64,000 nt of DNA from an uncultured Rhodospirillaceae bacterium (GTDB taxonomy: Bacteria > Pseudomonadota > Alphaproteobacteria > UBA8366): NCBI GenBank assembly GCA_913043025.1, contig CAJWLM010000010.1, forward strand, positions 51,060-115,059, in the 5' to 3' direction. The notes below the pieces were generated by a model. That model did not search any database. It was given only the letters and a program-made list of their open reading frames with translations, and was not told the origin of the DNA. The translations under genes were made by a program, and so were the position numbers. Shown in pieces: positions 26,777 to 35,661 of the stretch. The first letter of the stretch is position 1. Each line of letters starts with the position of its first letter.

Positions 26777-27871
26777 TTAAGCGGCGAATGTTGCCAATGC
26801 TTTTTCCTCAAACTGTAAACCTAATCCGGGTTTTTCAGTTAATTGCAAATATCCGTCCTCAATTTCAGGCGTTTCTTGGTAAAGCTCCAGCATCCAAGGC
26901 ATATATTCGACCGTAAGGCCATTAGGGCATGCTGCGACTACATGCCCCAGTATTTCTGGCATCACATGGCTAACAATAGGCAAATTAGCTGCTTCAGCCA
27001 TTGCGGCAACTTTCATCCACTGACTAACGCCGCCAACACGGATAATATCAACCATGACTATGTCAACAGAATGTTTTTGGATCATATGGTGAAAAGGTAC
27101 AGTACCGTAAAGATATTCGCCGCCAGCAATAGGCGTGTTCAGTGCCGCTGTAACACGCGCTAACCCATCATAATCATCCGCGCGTGTTACGTCTTCAAGC
27201 CAAAAGAGGTCCACTCCCTCAGCCTTTTTACCAATATCTATTGCTTGCTCAGGTCGCCATAGTTGATTGATATCGCACATTAATTTTATTTCTGGGCCGA
27301 TTACATCGCGAATTACCTGAATTCGACGGATTTCATCTTTTGGAGAGGGTGCCCCCGGAAGTGCCATCTGAGTTTTCATTTCTCTAAAGCCCTTTGAAAT
27401 AAGTGTTGCAGCGGCTTCCTGCGCTTGATCGTCGGTAAGTCCGCGTCGAAGAGATCCTGACGCGTATGTTGGAACTTGTTTACGATACCCACCTAACAAC
27501 TTCCATAATGGCATGTTGACCGATTTGCCCTTTATATCCCACAGGGCTATATCAATAGCTGAGTGCGCGAGGGTGAAAATCCCAGATGATCCAAAAGGAT
27601 CGCCTGTTGACGATCGAAATTTTTTTGCAATGTGTTCAATCATTGCCGGGTCTTCACCAATTGTCATTTCAGCAAGCTCTTCGACTGCTTTTTTGAGAGT
27701 TGCAGTCAATCTGCCACCATAGAAAGTTATGCCTATGCCTTCTATTCCATCATCAGTTCTGAGTTTTAGTGCAACGACGGGTCTTGTGCGTCCTCGCTCT
27801 TCGGGCATGTTAGCCAGGGGGTCGTCTTCCGGCACATTCAGAACGATTACTTCATAGTTTACGATTTTCAT
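26777..27871 (-). CDS. Mandelate racemase/muconate lactonizing enzyme family protein
   Basis: A 364-residue enolase-superfamily enzyme. The (beta/alpha)7-barrel residues are K in MKTQMAL, metal ligands Asp (CDINQLW), Glu (WLEDVTR), Glu (GGEYLYG), and a late SHVMPE whose His acts as acid/base. A D-E-E triad with a late His is the mandelate-racemase-subgroup arrangement, seen in acid-sugar dehydratases. ATG at 27871 is used (GGGGAAT upstream); TTG at 27886 is possible. It is divergent from two alcohol dehydrogenases, which supports an aldonate or sugar-acid pathway, but that is inference. Confidence 0.85.
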   Translation of the reverse strand: MKIVNYEVIVLNVPEDDPLANMPEERGRTRPVVALKLRTDDGIEGIGITFYGGRLTATLKKAVEELAEMTIGEDPAMIEHIAKKFRSSTGDPFGSSGIFTLAHSAIDIALWDIKGKSVNMPLWKLLGGYRKQVPTYASGSLRRGLTDDQAQEAAATLISKGFREMKTQMALPGAPSPKDEIRRIQVIRDVIGPEIKLMCDINQLWRPEQAIDIGKKAEGVDLFWLEDVTRADDYDGLARVTAALNTPIAGGEYLYGTVPFHHMIQKHSVDIVMVDIIRVGGVSQWMKVAAMAEAANLPIVSHVMPEILGHVVAACPNGLTVEYMPWMLELYQETPEIEDGYLQLTEKPGLGLQFEEKALATFAA

Positions 27872-27984
27872 TCTTGTATTCCCCAATTTTCTTACATATA
27901 CGCAGTGTGACGTTAAAGTGTAATTGTTGCAATCGCGGTGGAGAGAAAGTTGATATCTTCTGTAAACCAGTTTGTGCCCTATTA

Positions 27985-29031
27985 ATGGTATTTTCTCCTA
28001 ATAATGTAGTTGCTTGTGCTGGAGGTTCAGCAACACGTCTTGAACCGAGACCAGAACAGTCGCCTGACTTTGGAGAATTACTGTTGCGGCTGCGCGTTGT
28101 TGGTTTGTGCGGAACGGATCTTTACAAGCTTTCGGCTGGAAATGAGCAGCCTGGTTCTGTTCTTGGACATGAAGTTGTTGGTGATGTTCTTTCGTTAGGC
28201 AAAGGTGTTCAGCATTTTGCTGTCGGTGACCGTATTGTTGTTCCTCATCACGTGTCTTGCGGTGATTGCTCCTTTTGCCAAAAAGGTAACGAGACAATGT
28301 GTGAAGTGTTTCGTGAAAATCTTATCGCTCCAGGCGGGTTTGCTGACACGATGGTGATAGGCGACCGTGCTGTTACATCTGCTGCTTATATTCTTAGTGG
28401 TGAGATATCGGACAAGGCCGCAGTCTTCTTGGAACCCGCTGCCTGTGTTTTAAGAAGTATTCGCCGTTCAGGGATTGGCAGCGGCGATCTTGTTGTAATT
28501 CAGGGTGCTGGGCCCATGGGATTATTGCACTTGTTGGTATTAAGAGCTGAGATGCCAGAGACCAGAGTAATAATTATTGACCCTGTATCTGAAAGGCGGG
28601 TTTTTGCTGAAAAGTTGGGTGCGCATGAGGTTTTAACTCCGGGAAAGGCTAATCTTTTAGCTCAAAACATTAATGCCGATGCTGTTTTTGATACAGTTGG
28701 TGGTTCGGTGGTAATGGGTTCATCTATAGAATTAACACGCCACGGCGGGACGGTGGTGCTTTTTGCTCATGCATCAAATGAAGAACATGCAAAGATTGAT
28801 CTTAATAGCGTTTTTAAGTTCGAGCGCCGCATTGTCGGTACATATTCTGGTGCTCTTGCTGAGCAATCTGCAATTTTCAACTTAATCAAGTGTGGTCGAC
28901 TTGACCCATCTTTATTGGTCACGCACACCATGCCATTAGATGATTTCGAAAAGGGCGTTTCCCTTGTGCATAATCGCAAAGCGTTAAAAGTTCTGTTTAC
29001 ACCATCAAAGGCATCATTGGGCTCTCTATGA
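27985..29031 (+). CDS. Zinc-dependent medium-chain alcohol dehydrogenase
   Basis: A 348-residue MDR-family dehydrogenase. Catalytic zinc ligands are Cys in GLCGTD and His/Glu in GHEVVG; the structural-zinc lobe has four Cys in CGDCSFCQKGNETMC. The Rossmann motif is QGAGPMGLL. The N-terminus is uncertain because no good ribosome site is visible; I chose ATG 27985 by family length, though the frame is open up to 27874. It overlaps the next dehydrogenase by 4 bases (ATGA) and is divergent from an enolase-superfamily gene, so sugar or polyol oxidation is likely. Confidence 0.82.
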   Translation: MVFSPNNVVACAGGSATRLEPRPEQSPDFGELLLRLRVVGLCGTDLYKLSAGNEQPGSVLGHEVVGDVLSLGKGVQHFAVGDRIVVPHHVSCGDCSFCQKGNETMCEVFRENLIAPGGFADTMVIGDRAVTSAAYILSGEISDKAAVFLEPAACVLRSIRRSGIGSGDLVVIQGAGPMGLLHLLVLRAEMPETRVIIIDPVSERRVFAEKLGAHEVLTPGKANLLAQNINADAVFDTVGGSVVMGSSIELTRHGGTVVLFAHASNEEHAKIDLNSVFKFERRIVGTYSGALAEQSAIFNLIKCGRLDPSLLVTHTMPLDDFEKGVSLVHNRKALKVLFTPSKASLGSL

Positions 29032-30089
29032 CCTTACCAAAAAATATGATCGTTGCAATGCTCATGGGACCGGAGCAAATTGAAATAAGGGAGGTTCCAG
29101 TTGTTCCGCCAAGTAAGGGGGAATTATTGATTTCTGTCGAAGCGGCAACCACTTGCGGGACCGATGTGAAGGTATTTCGCCAAGGGGGACACGCGCGAAT
29201 GCTTCATGTCCCTACATTATTTGGACATGAGGTGTCAGGACGAGTTCAAGCCGTCGGGAAAGGCGTGCAAAAATTTTTGGAAGGTGATGCTGTAGTAGTA
29301 GCAAATTCCTCGCCCTGCCTTGACTGCGATTATTGCAACATGCATCGTGAAAATTTATGTCGTGATCTTCAGTATCTCAACGGAGCCTATGCAGAGTATT
29401 TGCTAATTCCTGAGCGCTTCGTCTCACGAAGCACACATAAAATTCCTAATAAACTAAATTTCTCTCGAGCTGCGCTAACTGAACCTCTTGCATGCGTGCT
29501 TCATGGTATCGATGCGTGTAACTTAGAAAATTATGAGATAGGATCGGAGATTGCTGTATATGGGGGTGGTCCTATTGGACTTCTTTTTGTCGGGGCGTTA
29601 GCTGATTTAGGCTTTAGTGTAATTCTAGCTGACCCTAATCAGTCTCGGCTTGATGTTGGGAAGGCAATGGGCGCTAAGAAAGTTATTCAGATAAAGCGCG
29701 ATGGTGGCCAAGCTGACGTGGTTAAATCACTGTGCCAAAATAAGGAAGGAACCTGGGTAGCTATTGATGCAACAGGTCAGCCTGCCGTTTGGGAGGACGC
29801 CGTTTCTACGGTGAGGCCAGGAGGAATCGTCAATTTATTTGGCGGTTGTAAGCCTCAAACAAAGGTGTCTTTGGACGCTCATCTCTTGCATTATAGTGAA
29901 ATTACGGTGAAGGGTGTTTACCACCATCGGCCTGACACTGTGCGTAGGGCGCTAAAGTTATTAGCTCAATCAAGATTTCCCGCCGACTTGTTATTAAGTG
30001 CGAAAATGCCGATAAAGCATGCAGAAAAAGCACTGAGGATGATGATGGCCAAAGAGGCATTGAAAGTTGTAATTAGCGCAGAATCATAA
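29028..30089 (+). CDS. Zinc-dependent medium-chain alcohol dehydrogenase
   Basis: A 353-residue MDR dehydrogenase and distant paralogue of the gene just upstream. The catalytic zinc site is TCGTDVK and FGHEVSG; the structural zinc lobe is CLDCDYCNMHRENLC; the NAD fold has YGGGPIGLL. Its start lies within the stop of the preceding gene (ATGA), so the two products are probably made together and may oxidise the same substrate or successive ones. No further gene follows in the direction of transcription. Confidence 0.9.
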   Translation: MTLPKNMIVAMLMGPEQIEIREVPVVPPSKGELLISVEAATTCGTDVKVFRQGGHARMLHVPTLFGHEVSGRVQAVGKGVQKFLEGDAVVVANSSPCLDCDYCNMHRENLCRDLQYLNGAYAEYLLIPERFVSRSTHKIPNKLNFSRAALTEPLACVLHGIDACNLENYEIGSEIAVYGGGPIGLLFVGALADLGFSVILADPNQSRLDVGKAMGAKKVIQIKRDGGQADVVKSLCQNKEGTWVAIDATGQPAVWEDAVSTVRPGGIVNLFGGCKPQTKVSLDAHLLHYSEITVKGVYHHRPDTVRRALKLLAQSRFPADLLLSAKMPIKHAEKALRMMMAKEALKVVISAES

Positions 30090-30163
30090 AGAACCCAGTG
30101 TCTCTGATATGGCGTGCTCTGTATGATTGGTGTTCATAACCCTAATTTATTTAATGGGGGTGT

Positions 30164-31477
30164 TTATGGAGTTTCTATTTCTTTTTTTAAATCATTGAGG
30201 TGTAGCTTAGCATAGGGGTGTTTTGCTGCGGCAGCCTTTTTATACCACTGTGCTGCTGTGCTTGCATTTTTTTGAACACCAAGACCATAGCGATAATGAT
30301 ATGCAAGGTTCATCATGGCCTCGGTATGTCCCAATTCGGCTGCTTCTTTAAACCATCTAATCCCTTCGGCGGCGTCTTTGGCAACGCTTTTTCCGTTTGC
30401 ATATAAGAACCCTATGAAATTACGGCAAGCTGCCTCTTTATCACTGCCGGGAAATTGCCTCAAAAATATCCGATAGGCAGCAACGGTATCTTCTTTGCGG
30501 GCGTTTTCGAAGGCGCTTTTAATTTGTAGCATTTTTTGTCGTTTTGCTTCGGCTCTTGCTAAACGACTTTTACGTTCGGCTTCAGCTTTTATGATTGACT
30601 TAATGGCTGTCTTGGCATCATCGGAATTAGGGCCGCCGGGAAAGTCTTTTAGGTACTTTTCATAAGAGGCACGCGTATTAGCTTTGCTCGCTATGGCCCA
30701 CGCAGCCCTCTCAGCTACCGCTTTTTCTTCGCGTGTTTTTTCGATTTGCAAACGTGCGAGTTCTGACTTTGCCCTCTCTATATGAATGCCCTTTGGATAC
30801 AACCGAATGTAGGTTTCAAATGCAAATATAGTGTTGACCTCTCTGGACAATTCGAATGTGGCATTATCTGCTGCAAGTTCTGCTTTCTTCCTGTCAAGTT
30901 GAACCTGCTCTATTGCTCGAATGGCATCCTCTCGATACCGACCTTCCGGGTAAGCGCTGATATATGCCGTAAAATCATTGATTTGGTTTGAATTAAGAGC
31001 TCTAAGCCAAATCCCTTCCTCAGTCTTCCATGTTTGATAGTACTGATAACCAAACCCCATTCCAGCAACAGCCCCGATCGAAAGCACCCCAAAAAGGATC
31101 ACCATTGCCAGAATACCCAACTTGGACTTCTGTGAATGTCGCAGTGGTGCCCCAGCTACTGTCGAAGACAAGTCAAGAGGATCTTTGTCGGGAACAATTT
31201 TAAATTCTATTTCTGTTTCACCAATCTTTACGATTGTTTGAGGGGTAATTTGAGTTGGACAAAAGGGCTTAAGTTGTCGCCCATTAACAACTATGGCAAG
31301 TTCACTATTCAAATCTTCAATTAAAAATTCAGCTCCACTCACAGATAGACGTGCATGGCGACGCGAAATTTCGGGGGCATTTGCAACATAATCGCAAAGC
31401 TCCTTATCAGAGCCAATAACAACACCATTATTTTCAAGAGCACTGGATTTTATTTCGAAAAAAAAACGATCATTCAT
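30164..31477 (-). CDS. FHA-transmembrane-helical repeat-Sel1 protein
   Basis: A 437-residue bitopic protein. An FHA phosphothreonine-binding domain fills about residues 1-95 with the core SRRH at 38-41 and NG at 65-66. A transmembrane helix follows (119-142). Then come four copies of a 40-60 residue helical unit with the pattern F-x-x-Y/F...(Y/F)P-x-G (for example DFTAYISAYPEGR, YEKYLKDFPGG), and two Sel1/TPR-like repeats at the end (GIRWFKEAAELGHTEAMMNL, AAQWYKKAAAAKH). With FHA inside, the repeats would face the periplasm. ATG 31477 has AAGAGA upstream. It is the last gene of the FHA/MotA/VWA cluster, 34 bases after the VWA gene. Confidence 0.8.
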   Translation of the reverse strand: MNDRFFFEIKSSALENNGVVIGSDKELCDYVANAPEISRRHARLSVSGAEFLIEDLNSELAIVVNGRQLKPFCPTQITPQTIVKIGETEIEFKIVPDKDPLDLSSTVAGAPLRHSQKSKLGILAMVILFGVLSIGAVAGMGFGYQYYQTWKTEEGIWLRALNSNQINDFTAYISAYPEGRYREDAIRAIEQVQLDRKKAELAADNATFELSREVNTIFAFETYIRLYPKGIHIERAKSELARLQIEKTREEKAVAERAAWAIASKANTRASYEKYLKDFPGGPNSDDAKTAIKSIIKAEAERKSRLARAEAKRQKMLQIKSAFENARKEDTVAAYRIFLRQFPGSDKEAACRNFIGFLYANGKSVAKDAAEGIRWFKEAAELGHTEAMMNLAYHYRYGLGVQKNASTAAQWYKKAAAAKHPYAKLHLNDLKKEIETP

Positions 31478-31511
31478 GATGTTCTCTTTTGGCATAATAG
31501 TGAAAGAAACG

Positions 31512-32465
31512 TCATGGTAGGGCAACTCCGGTAAATTTACCTCCATTAGCCCTAGCTAGTTGACTTAAAAAAGTAACAAATGTGGGGCGCTCATAAAAAT
31601 TACCGATGGCTACGGTATGAATTTCTTTCCGGCCACCATTACGTCGGGTAATATTTTGAATGACCTGTCGCCAATTACGATTTGGCACCGTTGGTTGTCC
31701 ATCGGTCATTAGAATAATCGCATCAACATTATATTGAAGTGCTGCCATTAATCCATCCATTGTTGGAGTGCCTCCATCAACCCGCCCCATCATATTACGG
31801 ACAAAATTCATAGCAATTCCCTTATTTTGGTTTAACATTGGCGCTATCCCTCGGTTCGGCCAACGTGGCAACTGAACGGTATAAAATGCTTTAGTGCCCG
31901 GCGCATGAAAACCAATGATTCCAAGCTTTTCCTTTTCGCTCATGGGCTCGAGTATCTTCTGCATTGTTTGAAGTGTAATATTTCTAAATTTTTTCATACT
32001 GCCAGACATGTCCATAACAACTACGAAACTTTGGGCATTTGTAGCTAGACCAAGAAGAGCAAACTTTACTCGACGTTTGGCTTCTTTTCGAGCTTCATTT
32101 AGATCAGCCTTTACTTTATCCGCTGAGGATTCGGCAGCTGCAATTTTTTTCTCTGCTTGCCTTGCTCTTTCTTCTGCAGCACGCAGCCTTTCATTTAAAT
32201 TATTACTCGTTTGTATTTTCGCTTGAAGTCGGTCAATTTGTTTTTGTGCCTCTTCGAGTTCTGCCTTGCTTACTGATGTCGAGACGGTTTGTTCTAATTC
32301 GACAATTTTTTCGCGCATTTTGTTGTTATCTCGCACAACATCATCATGCTTTAGATAGTATGGAAGTAAGACAATCGTCACCAAAATGAATGCTCCAAGT
32401 GCAGATGCAAACAAGTCTAGCGCGGACATACTGAAAATGACGACTTCGCGACTTCGGCGTTTCAT
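31512..32465 (-). CDS. ExbD/MotB-like anchor with coiled coil and VWA domain
   Basis: A 317-residue inner-membrane protein. A single helix at about 15-38 begins SALDLFASALGAF, with D17 placed like the proton-carrying Asp of MotB/ExbD stators. A long charged coiled coil (about 43-133) leads to a von Willebrand A domain (146-317) with a complete MIDAS site: D152-S154-S156 in DMSGSM, T233 in GGTPT and D255 in MTDGQP. The VWA domain would sit in the periplasm. The gene follows a MotA/TolQ/ExbB-like gene by 26 bases; together they look like a two-part ion-driven stator whose periplasmic arm is a VWA domain instead of OmpA. Confidence 0.85.
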   Translation of the reverse strand: MKRRSREVVIFSMSALDLFASALGAFILVTIVLLPYYLKHDDVVRDNNKMREKIVELEQTVSTSVSKAELEEAQKQIDRLQAKIQTSNNLNERLRAAEERARQAEKKIAAAESSADKVKADLNEARKEAKRRVKFALLGLATNAQSFVVVMDMSGSMKKFRNITLQTMQKILEPMSEKEKLGIIGFHAPGTKAFYTVQLPRWPNRGIAPMLNQNKGIAMNFVRNMMGRVDGGTPTMDGLMAALQYNVDAIILMTDGQPTVPNRNWRQVIQNITRRNGGRKEIHTVAIGNFYERPTFVTFLSQLARANGGKFTGVALP

Positions 32466-32491
32466 CAGAATTTCCTGTTGCCAATTATGGA

Positions 32492-33262
32492 TTACCGTTC
32501 GTATAGACGATTTATAAGGTTATCGAGACAATACTGACCAGAGAGGTTTAAAGCCCGTTCCTCACGGCCTTGTACAATATGCATCAGGAACACGAGTATT
32601 CCTGACATTGCTAATGCTAGTAATGTGGTAAAAAAAGCGGTACCAAGTTTGGTCGTTAAAACTCGTAATAGCGTTGCATCGTCTGGCCGCATATCAGCGA
32701 TTCCCTCTAGCGCGATGGCAATGCCAATAACAGTACCTAAAAAGCCCAATGTTGGAATGAGCCATACTATATACCTCAACATATTATAGCGGAGATCGAC
32801 CTCGTGGTGGTATAGCTCAATGCTAGAATTTAATAATGCATTCGATTGGTCTACCGAGCGGCTTGATTGAAATTGAAGTATCACTCTTGCAATCAGGCGT
32901 GTAAGGAAACAGTCTTGGGTACTCTCATCGCGGATGGAGAGCTGATAGTAGTGGCCTAAATCTTCTGACCTAAGCACTGTTTCCCTATCCTCTGGCAGGA
33001 ACTGCCGCCGCAGCACACTCATTTCTCGATTGCTTACGGTATGCCGCACCCAAAGCTCTGAAAAGCCTATTGCAAAAACAACCCACATGACATTTTGAAC
33101 TGTTAAAGGGTAGGTCGCGAAGTTTCGGTCAATTAACAGACGTTCGGCAATACCTTCGAGCAAAAAATGAAATACCAATAGCAATGCAATCGAGAAAAAA
33201 ACGCCTATTAATGCCCCGATGATACGGGTTTCGCTATCTCCCTCAAGATCTAGCTTTCGCAT
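32492..33262 (-). CDS. MotA/TolQ/ExbB proton channel family protein
   Basis: A 256-residue inner-membrane protein with four hydrophobic spans (about 13-33, 47-69, 163-185, 204-228). The third span carries PTLGFLGTVIGIAIAL, the family core that faces the stator partner. The cytoplasmic loop between spans 2 and 3 is long, as in TolQ/ExbB. It overlaps the upstream FHA gene by one base (TAATG), a sign of coupled translation, and precedes the ExbD-like VWA gene. Confidence 0.87.
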   Translation of the reverse strand: MRKLDLEGDSETRIIGALIGVFFSIALLLVFHFLLEGIAERLLIDRNFATYPLTVQNVMWVVFAIGFSELWVRHTVSNREMSVLRRQFLPEDRETVLRSEDLGHYYQLSIRDESTQDCFLTRLIARVILQFQSSRSVDQSNALLNSSIELYHHEVDLRYNMLRYIVWLIPTLGFLGTVIGIAIALEGIADMRPDDATLLRVLTTKLGTAFFTTLLALAMSGILVFLMHIVQGREERALNLSGQYCLDNLINRLYER

Positions 33263-33690
33263 TATTTCTCCTTCGCTGAAATAATTTCTCCGGTATGAAT
33301 AGAGCGCCTCACTTGACCTGTGGGAAGGTCATTTTTTGGGTCGTAGTGAGGTTTATTGCTAGCCGATAAAGAAGTAAGAATGGAATTTTCGTATTCCTCA
33401 AATTTAGCACGTATCCCATTGGGCGCAATCATGGCCAATACTGATTGCCCTTTGGTTTTGTATTTACCAAACCGAATTTCGGTATCTTCGTCTACGTAAG
33501 TTTGCTTGAAATTGACCCACTTTTTATTTTCTTTTTTGAAACTGCCCGCCTCACTCACTCTGTCGGTCAAGAATAGTTTGCCACTAGATGACACCACAAG
33601 CTCTGCATGAATGTCAGAAACAGTCGAATGATTTAAATGAATATCGCAGTTCATTGCGGAGCCAATAGTAAAGGTAAGGTATGGGAACAT
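33262..33690 (-). CDS. Small FHA-domain protein
   Basis: A 142-residue protein, mostly a divergent FHA domain (about 1-95): LTFTIGSAMNCDIHLNHSTVSDIHAELVV has the fold's G-S...S-x-x-H-A core, with SDIH in place of SxRH. The C-terminal 45 residues are polar, with no known motif. It is the first gene of the four-gene cluster. No kinase or phosphatase gene is nearby, so the phosphorylated partner is unknown. Confidence 0.8.
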   Translation of the reverse strand: MFPYLTFTIGSAMNCDIHLNHSTVSDIHAELVVSSSGKLFLTDRVSEAGSFKKENKKWVNFKQTYVDEDTEIRFGKYKTKGQSVLAMIAPNGIRAKFEEYENSILTSLSASNKPHYDPKNDLPTGQVRRSIHTGEIISAKEK

Positions 33691-33857
33691 ATCCGATAAT
33701 CCAAAAGATAAGGTTTAGTATTTGTGTCTATTTATAGCATCATTTTCTCATAGCATAATCATTACTCACAACTACATGGTGCTTTAAATGTCGCTTTCAT
33801 CGGTTATCTAGCGTTTTTACCTCTACTTCATGTATTATGTGGAGAAATGACTTCATT

Positions 33858-33867
33858 GGGGGGGGGG
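33858..33867 (+). repeat. Run of ten G at the GMC oxidoreductase start
   Basis: Ten G residues lie one base before the ATG at 33869 and serve as, or displace, its ribosome site. Such a run can slip during replication and also is error-prone in sequencing. Confidence 0.7.
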
Positions 33868-33868
33868 T

Positions 33869-35470
33869 ATGATCAGAGTTGCTGACTATGTTATCGTCGG
33901 GGCGGGGTCTGCTGGCTGCGTTGTTGCAAGCCGCTTGACAGAAACCAAAGCCACTGTTGCTCTTTTAGAAGCAGGCCCAAAAGACAATCACCCGATGATT
34001 CATATTCCAGCGGGGTTACGTTCCTTGCAACATCATCCGGTATTAAACTGGAATTATGAAACAGAGCCAGAGGAAATGACGGGAGGTCGCAAAGTCTACT
34101 GGCCCCGCGGTAAGGTGTTGGGTGGATCAAGCTCGATAAATGGAATGCTTTATGTGAGAGGTAACTCAAATGATTATGATACCTGGGCTCAGGCGGGCTG
34201 CACAGGCTGGAGTTTCGAGGATGTTTTACCATTTTTCAAAAAATCTGAGGATTTTAGGGGGAATGGAGAAAATGAATTTCGTTCTAAGGGTGGTTTGCTT
34301 GCGGTTGAACCCTACAAAAACATACTTCCACTGACGCATAAATTTGTAGAAGCATCGCAACAAGCGGGACATGTTTTCAACGAAGACTACAATGGAAGGC
34401 GACAAGCCGGAGTGACATATTCCCAAAACACTCGCGATAACCGCTTCAGAGCTTCCACATCACAAAGTTTTTTAAAGGCAGCCAAGAACAGAAAAAATTT
34501 AGAAATTATTACAGAAGCTTATGTGAAGAAGTTAATATTTGACGGGAAGAGATGTGCGGGTGTTTCATACCAAGTTGGCGATAAAATTATGGAAATACGA
34601 GCAAATAAAGAGGTGATTTGTTGTGGTGGATCGATCAACTCCCCGCATATTCTTCAACTTTCCGGTATTGGACCAGCGCCGCACTTGCGTAGCCTTGGTA
34701 TTGAAGTGCTGCATGATTGTGCCGGGGTTGGCGAGAACCTCAGTGACCATTTTGTTGTACGCCTAGTGCACAAAGTAAAGGAAGCTTTGACCTTAAATCA
34801 AATAGCAGATTCTATTCGTGTGGTTCCTGAGGTGATAAAATACATAGTTCGCGGGGATGGTGCTTTAACATTTGGTGTTACTAGCGCGATGGTTTTTTGC
34901 GATAGTCGTGAAGGGTTAGCTAGTCCTGATTTGCAATTGCTATTCGCGCCTGCCAGTTCTTCGATAAAAATTGTAGGAAAGTTAGATAAATCGCCCGGAA
35001 TGACACTTTCTATATGTCCCGTTCGTCCTCAAAGCAGAGGTACTGTTATGGCGGGGTCTCCAGACCCATTCAAGAAAGCCGTTATACGTCCAAATTATCT
35101 CGGTGTTGAGGACGATATCCAAGTGATGTTGTCGGGTATCAAAAAAGGGCAGAAAATTTTTGAACAAGATGCGCTCCGCCAACACTCGCTTGGTGAGGAT
35201 ATACCTGGTAAACCTGTTCAAACAGCTGAAGATTGCATTGAGTTTGCCAAGGCGAGGGGCGTCACAATTTATCATCCGGTGGGCACTTGCAAGATGGGTA
35301 ATGATACGATGTCGGTTGTGGATCCGCGCTTAAAAGTGCGGGGAGTTGAAGGTTTAAGAGTGGTAGACGCGTCCATAATGCCAAGCGTGACATCGGGGAA
35401 CACAAATGCCCCCGCTATTATGATCGGTGAAAAAGGTGCGGCTATGATTTTGGAGGATGCGAAAAGATAG
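33869..35470 (+). CDS. GMC family FAD oxidoreductase (choline dehydrogenase-like)
   Basis: A 533-residue glucose-methanol-choline oxidoreductase. The FAD-binding [14 protein letters not shown] is at 9-22, the first GMC signature [19 protein letters not shown] near 89-107, the second [17 protein letters not shown] near 252-268, and the active-site H469 in [10 protein letters not shown] pairs with a late Asn (GNTNAPA). Length fits choline/alcohol dehydrogenases. The ATG has a run of ten G immediately upstream. It is divergent from the FHA/MotA/VWA cluster; the substrate is unknown. Confidence 0.92.
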   Translation: MIRVADYVIVGAGSAGCVVASRLTETKATVALLEAGPKDNHPMIHIPAGLRSLQHHPVLNWNYETEPEEMTGGRKVYWPRGKVLGGSSSINGMLYVRGNSNDYDTWAQAGCTGWSFEDVLPFFKKSEDFRGNGENEFRSKGGLLAVEPYKNILPLTHKFVEASQQAGHVFNEDYNGRRQAGVTYSQNTRDNRFRASTSQSFLKAAKNRKNLEIITEAYVKKLIFDGKRCAGVSYQVGDKIMEIRANKEVICCGGSINSPHILQLSGIGPAPHLRSLGIEVLHDCAGVGENLSDHFVVRLVHKVKEALTLNQIADSIRVVPEVIKYIVRGDGALTFGVTSAMVFCDSREGLASPDLQLLFAPASSSIKIVGKLDKSPGMTLSICPVRPQSRGTVMAGSPDPFKKAVIRPNYLGVEDDIQVMLSGIKKGQKIFEQDALRQHSLGEDIPGKPVQTAEDCIEFAKARGVTIYHPVGTCKMGNDTMSVVDPRLKVRGVEGLRVVDASIMPSVTSGNTNAPAIMIGEKGAAMILEDAKR

Positions 35471-35661
35471 CGAAGTACTTTTATATCCGTGTTAGGCGTT
35501 AAAACTCGTAACACCACAGCGCAGCCATCTTCTCGGTAAAATGTAAAAAAACACATTCCCTTTAAAAGGATTTTATTGGGCTTTTGAAAACTCAGCAGTC
35601 TTGAGGGCGCTCATTTCCCATGCCGCTGTTGCCGCTATAGAACCTTATCGTGAACTTTCTC

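Noticed and set aside
30164..33690. Zorya-type defence system
   Set aside because: MotA-like gene present, but the anchor has VWA instead of an OmpA-like domain, and no helicase or nuclease partner is nearby.
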